A stretch of DNA of 64,000 nt, from contig NZ_WWCM01000006.1 of the NCBI RefSeq assembly GCF_009857915.1, positions 186,001-250,000 of the forward strand. Reading direction: 5' to 3'. Both the position numbers and the translations under genes were made by a program. Of this stretch, positions 33,833-42,845 are shown one piece after another. Position 1 is the stretch's first letter. The number at the start of each line of letters is the position of its first letter. The notes under the pieces were generated by a model that searched no databases, was not told the DNA's origin, and saw only the letters and a list, made by a program, of their open reading frames with translations. This DNA is from Duganella qianjiadongensis (GTDB taxonomy: Bacteria > Pseudomonadota > Gammaproteobacteria > Burkholderiales > Burkholderiaceae_D).

Positions 33833-35785
33833 TCAGTGCGCTGCAGGCGCTTTGGCGGTACCGCCATGTTCTTCGCCGCTGCCGCCGAGGTAGGCCTCGA
33901 TCACCTTGGGATCATTCTGTACCGCGTTAGGCACGCCCTCCGCAATCTTCTGGCCGAAGTCCAGCACCGTCACTGTATCGGACAGCGCCATCACCACGTC
34001 CATGTGGTGCTCGATCAGGATGATGGTGATGCCGTGGTCGCGGATCTTGCGGATGATCGCCATCAGCTCCTTGATGTCGGGCGCGGTCAGACCGGCAGCC
34101 GGTTCATCGAGCAGCAGCAAACGGGGACTCAGGCCCAGCGCACGGCCTATTTCCAGCAGCCGCTGCTTACCATACGGCAGATTGCGCGCTTCCTCATTGG
34201 CCATGGCCGACAGGCCGACAAATTCGAGTATGCTGGCAGCCCGTTCGCGCGCAGCCTTTTCCTCTGCCTTGTAGCGCGGCGTCTGCAGCATCACATCGAG
34301 CACATTCGACTTGAAGGTGTTGTGCAGGCCCACCAGCACGTTTTCGGTGGCCGTCATCTCGCCAAATAGCTGCACGTTCTGGAAAGTGCGCGCCACTCCG
34401 CCCAACGCAATCTCGGATGGCGTGCGGCCCGATATCACGGCACCGGCAAAGCTGACCTTACCGTTGGTGGGCTTGTAGATCCCCGTCAGCACATTCATCA
34501 TGGTGCTCTTGCCGGAACCGTTAGGCCCGATCAGACCGTGCACCGAACCCTGGATCACGTTCAGGTTGACCTGATTCAGTGCTTTCAGACCGCCGAACTG
34601 CATCAGGATCTGATCGACCTGCAGCAGCGTACTGCCAGCCTTGCCGCCCTGAGCGCGGTCGAACGGTGCCACGCCGCTGGCAGCGACACTCTGCGCATGC
34701 TGGGCGCCGCGTCCCATCAGGTTCTGCAGGAAGCCCACGATACCGTCCTGCAGGTAGTACACCACGAACAGCGTCATCAGACCGAAGATGGTCAGGCGCC
34801 AGTCGACTATGTTCTCCAGCTTGAACGAGGTCGCTGCCATGCCGATGGTGGCGACCAGCGGTACCAGAACGCCGCGCACCGTGCTGCGCTTCTTCGCCAG
34901 CATCAGAGCCGAGCCGATCACACCGAGTACGGCGGCGGCGACCGCAATCTGGCGGAACAGTTCTATATCGGCCAGCAAGCTAGGCAGCATCACCACGATC
35001 AGCGCGCCTATCAGTGCACCGGAACGGGTTTTGCGCCCGCCCATGATCACCGCCAGCAGGAACAGGATGGTCAGTTCGAAGTTATAGGTATTGGGCGAGA
35101 TGTACTCTTCCGAATAGGCATACAGGCTGCCTGCCAGACCGGCAAAGCCGGCGCTGATGATGAAGGCATACACCTTGTAGCGGTACACCGAAACGCCCAT
35201 ACAGTCGGACGCAATCGGACTATCGCGCAGCGCCTCGAACGCACGGCCCAGATTCGATTTGAGCACGCGGTGCACCACTACCAGCGCCAGCACCATCAGC
35301 ACGGCCACCATATAGTAGTAGCCAACTTCGCTCAGCTTCTGGCCCAGTATCACCGGTTTGGCGATCTTGATGCCCATCGGTCCTTCGGTCAGGAAGGTCA
35401 TCTCGTTGATCAGGATCTGGATGATGGTACCGAAGGCCAGCGTCACCATGGCCAGATACGGCCCCGTTACACGCAAGGCAGGCAAGGCGAGAATCGCCCC
35501 GAACACGGCCGCACTGGCTATACTGGCCGGCAGCGCCACCCAGAACGGCGCGCCCAGCTTGAACACCAGCACACCGGTGGCATACGAACCGATGCCGAAC
35601 AGGCCAGCATGGCCCAGCGACACCTGCCCCGTATAGCCGACCACGATATCGAGACCGAACAAGAGTATCGCGTAGATCAGAATAGTCTCGAATAGATGGA
35701 TATAGTAGGGATTAGGAATCAGCACCGGATACAGTGCCAGTACCGCCAGCCCGAGGACACTTGCTGCAAGTAGCTTCTTGTTCAT
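33833..35785 (-). CDS. LivM-LivG fusion: ABC permease plus ATPase
   Basis: A 650-residue fusion. Residues 1 to about 380 are a LivM permease with about ten membrane segments (FGLDIVVGYTGQVSLGHAG, ALRDSPIASDCMGV, VIMGGRKTRSGALIGAL). After an Ala/Gln linker, residues from about 395 are a LivG ATPase, with Walker A GPNGSGKST, LPYGKQRLLEIGRAL in place of the usual signature and LLLLDEPAAGL. The C-terminus has a short His/Gly-rich tail. Such fusions are known in betaproteobacteria. It forms the transporter with LivH, LivF and LivK. Confidence 0.93.
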   Translation of the reverse strand: MNKKLLAASVLGLAVLALYPVLIPNPYYIHLFETILIYAILLFGLDIVVGYTGQVSLGHAGLFGIGSYATGVLVFKLGAPFWVALPASIASAAVFGAILALPALRVTGPYLAMVTLAFGTIIQILINEMTFLTEGPMGIKIAKPVILGQKLSEVGYYYMVAVLMVLALVVVHRVLKSNLGRAFEALRDSPIASDCMGVSVYRYKVYAFIISAGFAGLAGSLYAYSEEYISPNTYNFELTILFLLAVIMGGRKTRSGALIGALIVVMLPSLLADIELFRQIAVAAAVLGVIGSALMLAKKRSTVRGVLVPLVATIGMAATSFKLENIVDWRLTIFGLMTLFVVYYLQDGIVGFLQNLMGRGAQHAQSVAASGVAPFDRAQGGKAGSTLLQVDQILMQFGGLKALNQVNLNVIQGSVHGLIGPNGSGKSTMMNVLTGIYKPTNGKVSFAGAVISGRTPSEIALGGVARTFQNVQLFGEMTATENVLVGLHNTFKSNVLDVMLQTPRYKAEEKAARERAASILEFVGLSAMANEEARNLPYGKQRLLEIGRALGLSPRLLLLDEPAAGLTAPDIKELMAIIRKIRDHGITIILIEHHMDVVMALSDTVTVLDFGQKIAEGVPNAVQNDPKVIEAYLGGSGEEHGGTAKAPAAH

Positions 35786-35792
35786 GGATACC

Positions 35793-36692
35793 TCAGACTT
35801 TTTTGATGGCGGCTTTGCCGAACAGGCCGGACGGTTTTACCGCCAGCACCAGCAACAGCAGCAGCAAGCCCGGCACTTCCTTGTAGCCGGTCGAGATGTA
35901 GTAGCCGGTCATGGTCTCGGCGATGCCCAGTATCAGGCCACCGACTATCGCACCTACGCCCGAAGTCAGGCCGCCGATAATCGCCACGGCAAACGCCTTC
36001 AGCCCCAGCGAGGCGCCCATGGTGGCGCCGGTCAGCGTCAATGGCGCCACCAGCACGCCGGCAAAAGCGGCCGTGGCCGAGGACAGCGCATACGAGAAGG
36101 TAATCACCATGCCCGTGTTAATGCCCATCAGGCCGGCGGCGTCGCGGTCGTTGGCCGTTGCCACCACCGCTTTGCCGTAGATGGATTTGCGGTTGAACAG
36201 TTCGACCGCAGCCATGATGGCCAGCGCGCCCACGATCACGGCGATCTGCATGGGCTGCACGTTGGCGCCGAGGATTTCTATCGGTGCGGAACTGAGCGGC
36301 ATGGGGAAAGTCAGGTCATCCTTGCCCCAGATATTCTCGGCCACATTCTTGAAGATGATGGCCAGCGCAATGGTGGACATGATCCAGCCGAATTCCGATT
36401 TGATCTTGATGGCGGGCCGTACGCCTATCCATTCCACGAACATGCCCTGCAGGCCGCCGAACACGATCACCAGCGGGATCATCAGCAGATAGCTCATGTA
36501 GGGGCCGCCGTGGATATTCCCCACCAGACTGAGGCCGACCAGCGCGCCCAGCATCAGCGATTCGCCCTGACCGAAATTAAGTGTGCCCGATGTGGCAAAG
36601 GTTAGCTGGTAGCCGAATGCGATGACGGCATAGATCATGCCGAGCGCAATGCCACTGAACGCCAGTTGCAGCAGTATTTCCATAATCACCAC
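35793..36692 (-). CDS. livH: ABC transporter permease LivH
   Basis: A 299-residue integral membrane permease of the branched-chain amino acid type, with about eight helices. LTFATSGTLNFGQGESLMLGAL, ANDRDAAGLMGIN and IGGLTSGVGAIVGGLILG are typical LivH segments. The livMG start lies 7 bases after its stop. A terminator-like hairpin separates it from livK upstream. Confidence 0.94.
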   Translation of the reverse strand: MVIMEILLQLAFSGIALGMIYAVIAFGYQLTFATSGTLNFGQGESLMLGALVGLSLVGNIHGGPYMSYLLMIPLVIVFGGLQGMFVEWIGVRPAIKIKSEFGWIMSTIALAIIFKNVAENIWGKDDLTFPMPLSSAPIEILGANVQPMQIAVIVGALAIMAAVELFNRKSIYGKAVVATANDRDAAGLMGINTGMVITFSYALSSATAAFAGVLVAPLTLTGATMGASLGLKAFAVAIIGGLTSGVGAIVGGLILGIAETMTGYYISTGYKEVPGLLLLLLVLAVKPSGLFGKAAIKKV

Positions 36693-36710
36693 CGATAGTC
36701 GATCGATAAG

Positions 36711-36743
36711 AAAAAGGCCAGACTTGACGCATCAAGACTGGCC
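36711..36743 (-). terminator. Attenuator hairpin between livK and livH
   Basis: Read leftward, GGCCAG-TCTTGA-TGCG-TCAAGT-CTGGCC forms a stem with one mismatch and is followed by TTTTTCTT. It probably stops part of the transcripts after livK, giving more binding protein than membrane subunits, a common arrangement. Confidence 0.8.
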
Positions 36744-36762
36744 AGCACCAGAATCGCAGGGC

Positions 36763-37923
36763 TTACTTACCTGCCGCCACGACCTTGCCGTCCTTGACTT
36801 CCCCGAACACGGTGATGTCGGCCGTGATGGCTTCGTGGTTATCCTTGCTATACGGTTTGCTGTAGGTGGTGACCACGCCGTCGATCTTCTCGTTCAGGCT
36901 TTCCAGCGCGGCTTTGACTTTCGGGCCGTCGGTGGAACCAGCCTGCTTGATGGCCGCTGCCAGCAGATAGATCGAATCGTAACCCTGGGCAGCCGACACC
37001 GGCGAAGGCATACGGTCGCCCGGCGGGTGATAGGCTTTTACGTAAGCGTCGATGAAGGCCTTGCGCTTGGGCGTATTCGGGTCCTGAATAAAGGTCTGCG
37101 GCATGCGGGTACCGTTGCCGTTCTTGCCCGCGTTGTCGATAAAGTTGGCCATCGACAGCGTCCAGCTGCCGATCAGCGGCACTTTCCAGCCCAGCTTCTC
37201 CATGCCGTTGGCGATCTGCGCCAGCTCGGGGCCGATACCGTAGGTCAGCACCACTTCGGCGCCGGCCTGTTTGGCCTTCAGCAGCTGCGCCGTCATATCG
37301 ACGTCTTTCAGATTGTACTTCTCGATGGCGACGGCTTTCATGCCTTTCTTGTCGAGCGCCTTCTCCAGATCTTCCCGGCCTAGCTGGCCGTAGTTGGTAG
37401 AGTCGGCCAGAATTGCCACCTTCTTGAATTTACGGTTGTCGACCGCTTCCTGCACGATCATATGCGACTGGATGCTGTCATTGGCCGAGTTACGGAAGAT
37501 GTAGTTCTCCGGCTGGTCGGCAAACTGCTTGGTGATGATGGAGCCGGTGGCCACATTGTTCATCACAGGAATTTTGGCATCCTGATAAAAACGCTGCGAA
37601 GCCAGCGCCACACCGGTGTTGATGTAGCCGACGGTAGCGACGACACGCTCCTTGTTGATCAGCTCCTGCGCGATCTGCACGCCGCGTTCGTTCTTGGCTT
37701 CGTCATCGCGTTCGATCAGCTGGATCTGGCGGCCCAGCACGCCGCCTTTGGCATTGATTTCTGCGACAGCGAGTTTGACGCCGTCACGCATGGATACGCC
37801 CATGGGCGCGGAACCGCCCGTGAACGGACCGGCTACGCCGATCTTGATGGGGTCTGCCGCCATGGCGCCAGCCGAAAAACCGAGAGCAATTCCTGCAACG
37901 AGCATCTTCAACTTGAAAGTCAT
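36763..37923 (-). CDS. livK: Periplasmic substrate-binding protein LivK-like
   Basis: A 386-residue binding protein. The signal peptide (MTFKLKMLVAGIALGFSAGAMA) precedes ADPIKIGVAGPFTGG. LAVAEINAKGGVLGRQIQL, IFRNSANDSIQSHMIV and AAQGYDSIYLLAAAI are characteristic of hydrophobic/branched-chain amino acid binding proteins. The true ligand is not certain; the operon's 8-oxoguanine deaminase and YbaK leave other ligands possible. The Shine-Dalgarno is GGAGATGACAG before ATG. Confidence 0.9.
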   Translation of the reverse strand: MTFKLKMLVAGIALGFSAGAMAADPIKIGVAGPFTGGSAPMGVSMRDGVKLAVAEINAKGGVLGRQIQLIERDDEAKNERGVQIAQELINKERVVATVGYINTGVALASQRFYQDAKIPVMNNVATGSIITKQFADQPENYIFRNSANDSIQSHMIVQEAVDNRKFKKVAILADSTNYGQLGREDLEKALDKKGMKAVAIEKYNLKDVDMTAQLLKAKQAGAEVVLTYGIGPELAQIANGMEKLGWKVPLIGSWTLSMANFIDNAGKNGNGTRMPQTFIQDPNTPKRKAFIDAYVKAYHPPGDRMPSPVSAAQGYDSIYLLAAAIKQAGSTDGPKVKAALESLNEKIDGVVTTYSKPYSKDNHEAITADITVFGEVKDGKVVAAGK

Positions 37924-38152
37924 CTGTCATCTCCTGTTTTACAACGTTTTTATAGTGTCGATTACGCTAAAACTACGCTGGAAATACGGCTAGACCACGC
38001 CCCATCGATGACGCATTGTAGGTGGCTTATCTGGCGCGGGCAACAGATACATGTGCGGCATCGCAGCAAGCAAAAACGCCTGCTGGCAAAGGCCGCAATG
38101 TAAGTACGATGTAAGGAAAGATGCGTACCCGAACGGGACCATCAAGCGGGCA

Positions 38153-38698
38153 CTACATGCCCGAAGTACGGCGCTCCAGTGCCCGCTGGGCAAAGCGCAT
38201 CTGGGTTTCATACAGCGCTTCGTTGCGCTCGAAACCCATGGAACCGTCGCGCAGGCCTATCGCCATGGCCATGACGGCATCCGGGTATTCCAGATCCGCG
38301 GCCTTTTCTATCCAGCGCCGCGCCACCAGTTCATCGCGCTTGACGCCCTCGCCGCTCAGGTAAAGATTGGCCAGCGCGAACATCGCCGCCGGCATCTGGT
38401 GATGGGCCGCAACAGTCAGCCAGCGGGCTGCAGCTCGGGCATCGGCCGCCACGCCCATGCCGTTACGATACATCATGCCCAGATAATAGGCCGCCTGCGT
38501 ATCGCCCGCCTTGGCAGCGGCGCTGAACAGGCTGAACGCTTTGGGCAGATTCACCGCCACCTCGGCACTGCCGCGCAAATACAGGCGCGCCTGATCTACC
38601 GGACCAGCATGGGCGCTGTCCATCATCAGACTCCATACCAGACCCGATAACAGCGCCGCCAGCAGGGCGCGCAGCGGTTTAGTGCATTGCTTACTCAT
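38153..38698 (-). CDS. Sel1-repeat (TPR-like) periplasmic protein
   Basis: A 181-residue exported protein. The signal peptide ends near DSAHA. Two or three Sel1-like repeats follow (AFSLFSAAAKAGDTQAAYYL GMMYRNGMGV, AARWLTVAAHHQMPAAMFAL ANLYLSGEGV, ARRWIEKAADLEYPDAVMAM). Such repeats mediate protein-protein contacts; the partner is unknown. Its ATG overlaps the stop codon of the upstream nucleotidase gene (ATGA), so translation is probably coupled. Confidence 0.8.
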   Translation of the reverse strand: MSKQCTKPLRALLAALLSGLVWSLMMDSAHAGPVDQARLYLRGSAEVAVNLPKAFSLFSAAAKAGDTQAAYYLGMMYRNGMGVAADARAAARWLTVAAHHQMPAAMFALANLYLSGEGVKRDELVARRWIEKAADLEYPDAVMAMAIGLRDGSMGFERNEALYETQMRFAQRALERRTSGM

Positions 38699-40758
38699 AG
38701 TGACAGATCTATCGCATACAGTGCCAGTCCCTTGCCGCCGCCATCGTCGGCCTTGAGCTGGCTAATCCCGCGCAGGCCGGCCTCCTCGGCCAGCTCCTGC
38801 AACTGTGGCGCCGAGTGGAATACCACGGGGCCACGGGTTTTCAAAGGAGCGAAGCGCCAGCTGCGGCGCGCACCGTCGCGCACCCGGTTCAGCTGGCGCC
38901 GTTCGCGAATATAGCTGATCAGCACATCGCGGCTGGCATCGGGCGAGGCCAGCACCGTGCGGCTGCCATCGAGTGCAGGGAAAGCCCCGCCGCCGCTGGC
39001 GCGGTAGTTATTGGTCGCCAGCAGAAACTGCTGCGCCGCCGTGACAGGCAGGCCGCGATAGGTCAAGGCAGCGATGCGCTGGCCAGCTGGCTTGCTCACA
39101 TCGATCTGATAGCTGACATCAGCATCCGTCAGCATGTCGAAGTTAAAGCCCGGCACAGCCGGATTGACCAGCTCCTGCGCACTGCTGCTGGCCGGATCGA
39201 TGCGATTGAAGCGCTCGGCCGATTTCTCCAGCCATGCTTTCAGCTCGGCGCCATTCACCTTCACCACCTGCAGTGTATTCGGATACAGATACAGGTCAGC
39301 CACGTTGTTGAGAGCCAGCCCGCCGGCCAGCACGTCGGTGTAGTCTGCCGCGCCAGCGGCCCCCGTCTTGAACGGCGACGCCATCGACAGCACCGGCAGT
39401 CCGGCCCATGCAGGCTGGCTGGTTTCGATGTAGCGTTTCACGTAGGCCGTCTGGGCCTGATTCACGACCTGTATGGCCGAACTATCGCCTACATCGGCAA
39501 AGTAGCTACTCATGCGGAAGTCGCTCTGCCCGACTGGCGACTGGACATAGCGGATGGTGGCCTCATGCTCCGGCCCTACCAGTCGCGCCAGCGCAGCATC
39601 GGCGGGTACATAGCTGCGCTCGGGCTGGCGGGTAGCGCGCACTTCCACCGTGGTGGCATCGCGCTCGACCTGCCAGTGCTGGCCATCGTAGCGCAGGCGC
39701 AGCGCTACCACGCCCAGCTCCTTGCCCCATAAACCCGCCATCACCGCCGGCACGTCATGGACGCGACCACGCAGCTTGTCCACGCCGGGCAAATTAAAAG
39801 CAGGCAGCGCACTATTCGCCTGCGGGAAGCTCTGGTGCGCATGCCCCATCAGCAGCACATCCACACCCGGCACCTGGGCCAGATAGTAGCCCGCGTCTTC
39901 CATCCCCGCCGTGTACGGTGCGCCATCGAGCCCGCCGTGGGCCAGCGCGATCACCAGATCGGCACCTTCGGCGCGCATCTGCGGAACATAACGCAGCGCG
40001 GTCTCGCGTATGCCTTCGGCGTATACCTTGCCTTGCAGCGCGCGCTGATCCCATTGCAGCACTGCGGGCGGCGTAAAGCCGATAATGCCTATGCGCAGGG
40101 GAGCACTCACCTTGCTGCCATCCGGTCCGGTGGCACTGATCTGGCGCTGCAATATCCGGTAAGGCGCAAACAGCGGCGCGTGGGTGCGGGCGCTGTAGAT
40201 ATTGGCCAGCACCAGCGGGAATGCCGGTCCGCCGCAACGGGGCGCATCGGCAGCCACACCGTCCACGTCGAAGTGGCTGGCAGTGACCTGATTCAGATAG
40301 GCCAGACCATAATTGAATTCGTGATTGCCGATGCCGCCGCCATCGTAGCCAAGCTGGTTCATGGCTTGGTAGATGGCCAGCGTAGCGGAACAGGGCAGCG
40401 GCGCCACCAGCGCCTGATAATCGGCCAGCGCCGTACCCTGTATGGCATCGCCGTTATCGAGCAGGACGTTATTGGGGAACTCGCTGCGGGCACGAGCGAT
40501 CAGTGTGGCCGTGCGATCCAGACCGATAGACGGATCGGCTTTGAGCTTGTAGTAGTCGTAGCCCACCAGATTGGCATGCAGGTCGGTGGTTTCCAGCACC
40601 GCCAGCGTAGCGCGGCTGCCAGCCGGCGGCGCGCCATCGCGCGGCAGACTGACGCAGGCCGTCAGGCTGGCAGCCAGCAAAATAGGCAACAGTGCTAAGC
40701 GGCAGGCCTGCCATGGTTGAGGGCAGGCGGCAGCGGCGCGAGGCAACGCTAGACGCAT
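38695..40758 (-). CDS. CpdB-like 2',3'-cyclic-nucleotide phosphodiesterase/3'-nucleotidase lipoprotein
   Basis: A protein of about 687 residues of the CpdB/5'-nucleotidase superfamily. I start at 40758, giving a signal sequence ending in the lipobox SLTAC, so it is predicted to be a lipoprotein. Metallophosphatase motifs are LETTDLHANLVGYDYY, LLDNGDAIQGT, GIGNHEFNYGL and LLMGHAHQSFP. The C-terminal substrate domain has LATNNYRASGGGAFPAL. It would degrade extracellular nucleotides. The Shine-Dalgarno is weak (GGAAA about 12 bases upstream). Confidence 0.88.
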   Translation of the reverse strand: MRLALPRAAAACPQPWQACRLALLPILLAASLTACVSLPRDGAPPAGSRATLAVLETTDLHANLVGYDYYKLKADPSIGLDRTATLIARARSEFPNNVLLDNGDAIQGTALADYQALVAPLPCSATLAIYQAMNQLGYDGGGIGNHEFNYGLAYLNQVTASHFDVDGVAADAPRCGGPAFPLVLANIYSARTHAPLFAPYRILQRQISATGPDGSKVSAPLRIGIIGFTPPAVLQWDQRALQGKVYAEGIRETALRYVPQMRAEGADLVIALAHGGLDGAPYTAGMEDAGYYLAQVPGVDVLLMGHAHQSFPQANSALPAFNLPGVDKLRGRVHDVPAVMAGLWGKELGVVALRLRYDGQHWQVERDATTVEVRATRQPERSYVPADAALARLVGPEHEATIRYVQSPVGQSDFRMSSYFADVGDSSAIQVVNQAQTAYVKRYIETSQPAWAGLPVLSMASPFKTGAAGAADYTDVLAGGLALNNVADLYLYPNTLQVVKVNGAELKAWLEKSAERFNRIDPASSSAQELVNPAVPGFNFDMLTDADVSYQIDVSKPAGQRIAALTYRGLPVTAAQQFLLATNNYRASGGGAFPALDGSRTVLASPDASRDVLISYIRERRQLNRVRDGARRSWRFAPLKTRGPVVFHSAPQLQELAEEAGLRGISQLKADDGGGKGLALYAIDLSL

Positions 40759-40991
40759 GGATAAGCGGTTTCCAGAAATGTAATTGTTTTTGACAACGAC
40801 ACACTGCGCAGAATCATACGCAGTCAGCCTGCAGGCCACAAGCATGATCTACCCCGGATGCGGCCCCGAAGGCGAGATATTACCTGTTTTGTGGCATAAA
40901 TGGCAGCATTTCCCACTTAACCACCCCGTAAAGACTGCCGCCAGCCCGCAAAACATGGCCAGATAGCTACAAGAGCATGGCCAGCCTAGGG

Positions 40992-40997
40992 TATAAT
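40992..40997 (+). promoter_or_regulatory. Candidate -10 element of prfB
   Basis: A perfect TATAAT (in GGGTATAATCTAAG) lies 36 bases upstream of the prfB start. The -35 is not obvious. The preceding 230 bases contain no gene. Confidence 0.55.
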
Positions 40998-41033
40998 CTA
41001 AGGTTTGATTTCAGCCTGAGAAAAGAAGAAAAC

Positions 41034-42138
41034 ATGGAAGCCGAACGCATCAACTCCCTCTCCGCCCTGCTCGCCGATCTGACCACGCGCGAAGCCGAAC
41101 TTCGGAGGTATCTTTGACTTCGATAAGAAGTCGGAGAAACTCGAACAGGTAAACGAAGAACTGGAAGACCCTACGGTCTGGAACGAGCCGAAGAAAGCTC
41201 AGGATCTGGGCAAGGAAAAGAAATCGCTGGAAGCAGTGGTCTTCACCCTGACCAAGGCCAAGACCGACCTGCAGGACATGGGCGATCTGTTCGCCATGGC
41301 CAAGGAAGAAGGCGATGACGACACGCTGGAAGCGCTGATCGTCGACGCGGAAGAAGTCCGCAAAGTCATCGAAGGCATGGAATTCCGCCGGATGTTCAAC
41401 AATCCTATGGACCCGAACAACTGCTTCATCGACATTCAGGCCGGTGCAGGCGGTACCGAAGCGCAGGACTGGGCCTCGATGCTGCTGCGCCAGTACCTGC
41501 GCTATGCCGAACGCAAAGGCTTCAAGGTCGAAGTCATGGAACAGTCGGATGGCGAGGTAGCCGGCATCAAGACCGCCACCATCAAGGTCGAAGGCGACTA
41601 CGCCTATGGCTTCCTGCGCACGGAAACCGGCGTGCACCGTCTGGTGCGCAAATCGCCATTCGATTCGTCCAACGGCCGCCACACTTCGTTCACCTCGCTG
41701 TTCGTCTATCCGGAAGTGGATGACTCGATCGATATCGAAGTCAATCCGGCCGATCTGCGCATCGACACCTATCGCGCGTCCGGCGCCGGTGGTCAGCACA
41801 TTAACAAAACCGACTCCGCCGTGCGTCTGACCCACGGCCCGACGGGCATCGTGGTGCAGTGCCAGAATGACCGTTCGCAGCACCGCAACAAGGCCGAAGC
41901 GATGGAAATGCTGAAGGCTAAACTGTACGAACTGGAACTGCGCAAGCGCATGAGCGAGCAGCAGAAGCTGGAAGACTCCAAGACCGACGTGGGCTGGGGC
42001 CACCAGATCCGTTCCTATGTGCTGGACCAGTCGCGCATCAAGGATCTGCGCACCAACTACGAAACCGGCAACACCAAGGGCGTACTGGACGGCGATCTGG
42101 ACGAATTCATTTCCGCTTCGCTGAAACAGGGCGTCTAA
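41034..42138 (+). CDS. prfB: Peptide chain release factor 2 (programmed +1 frameshift)
   Basis: RF2, which terminates translation at UGA and UAA. Translation starts at ATG 41034, runs 27 codons to CTT, meets in-frame TGA at 41115-41117 and continues in the +1 frame from GAC at 41116. The full product is about 367 residues. Key motifs are [14 protein letters not shown] (SPF anticodon-like tripeptide) and [14 protein letters not shown] (GGQ). MRICs of the E. coli site are present: a GGAGG Shine-Dalgarno-like element, TAT, CTT and TGAC. The frameshift autoregulates RF2 levels. A HAD phosphatase gene overlaps its stop by 1 base. Confidence 0.96.
41100..41118 (+). other. prfB programmed +1 frameshift site
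   Basis: CTT-CGG-AGG-TAT-CTT-TGA-C, with internal GGAGG placed 3 bases before the slippery CTT and followed by the UGA-C context. This matches the conserved bacterial prfB recoding site. Confidence 0.95.
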
Positions 42139-42824
42139 TGCACAGCACTCCGGCACGCGCCTTCATCTTCGATATGGATGGCACCCTGGTCGACAACATG
42201 GCCTACCACATGCAGTCGTGGCTGGCCTTCATGGAGCGTCAGGGGCTCAGTCCCGAACCGGATGCCTTCTTCCGCGCCACCGCGGGACGCACCAGTCACG
42301 AGATTCTGGCCGCCTATCTGGGCGACCAGCTGACCCCCAGCGACTACGCCCGCTTCGATCAGGAAAAGGAATCGCTGTACCGCGAACTGTATGCCCCCCA
42401 TCTGGCGCCGGCCGGCGGGCTGGAAGCGTTTATGGCGAGTGCCAAGCGAGCCGGTGTACGCATGGCTGTCGCCACGGCTGCACCCAAGGATAATATCGAC
42501 TTCACGCTGGACGGACTCGATCTGCGCGCCGAATTTACCGCCATTGCCGGCGCTGCCGATGTGGCACGCGGCAAGCCGCACCCCGATGTATTCCTGCTGG
42601 CGGCAGAACGCAGCAGCGCCCAGCCCGAGCACTGTATCGTGTTCGAAGATGCGCCGCTGGGCGTGGAAGCAGCGCGCCGCGCCGGCATGCGCGCCGTGGT
42701 GCTGACCACCACCCTGCCGGCGGAAGCGTTTGCCGGTTTCGATAACATCATTGCCATGGCGCGCGATTTCAGCGAACTCGATGTCGAATCGCTGTTTGCC
42801 AGCACTGCCGCCATGTCCAACTAA
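42138..42824 (+). CDS. HAD-superfamily phosphatase (beta-phosphoglucomutase-like)
   Basis: A 228-residue HAD hydrolase. Motif I is FIFDMDGTLVDN, motif II VATAAPKDN, the Lys motif RGKPHPDVFLLA and motif IV CIVFEDAPLGVEAA. The helical cap (about 20-90) is of the beta-phosphoglucomutase/phosphatase type. Substrate is unknown; a small phosphorylated sugar or nucleotide is likely. The start codon shares one base with the prfB stop (TAATG), so it is translationally coupled, and lysS follows in the same operon. Confidence 0.9.
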   Translation: MHSTPARAFIFDMDGTLVDNMAYHMQSWLAFMERQGLSPEPDAFFRATAGRTSHEILAAYLGDQLTPSDYARFDQEKESLYRELYAPHLAPAGGLEAFMASAKRAGVRMAVATAAPKDNIDFTLDGLDLRAEFTAIAGAADVARGKPHPDVFLLAAERSSAQPEHCIVFEDAPLGVEAARRAGMRAVVLTTTLPAEAFAGFDNIIAMARDFSELDVESLFASTAAMSN

Positions 42825-42845
42825 CTATTCAACTCAACAGAAGAA

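Noticed and set aside
41034..41117. prfB as a frameshifted pseudogene
   Set aside because: The stop is at the known programmed recoding site with all its elements intact.
41050..42156. A 368-codon minus-strand frame over prfB
   Set aside because: Antisense shadow of RF2; no known domain.
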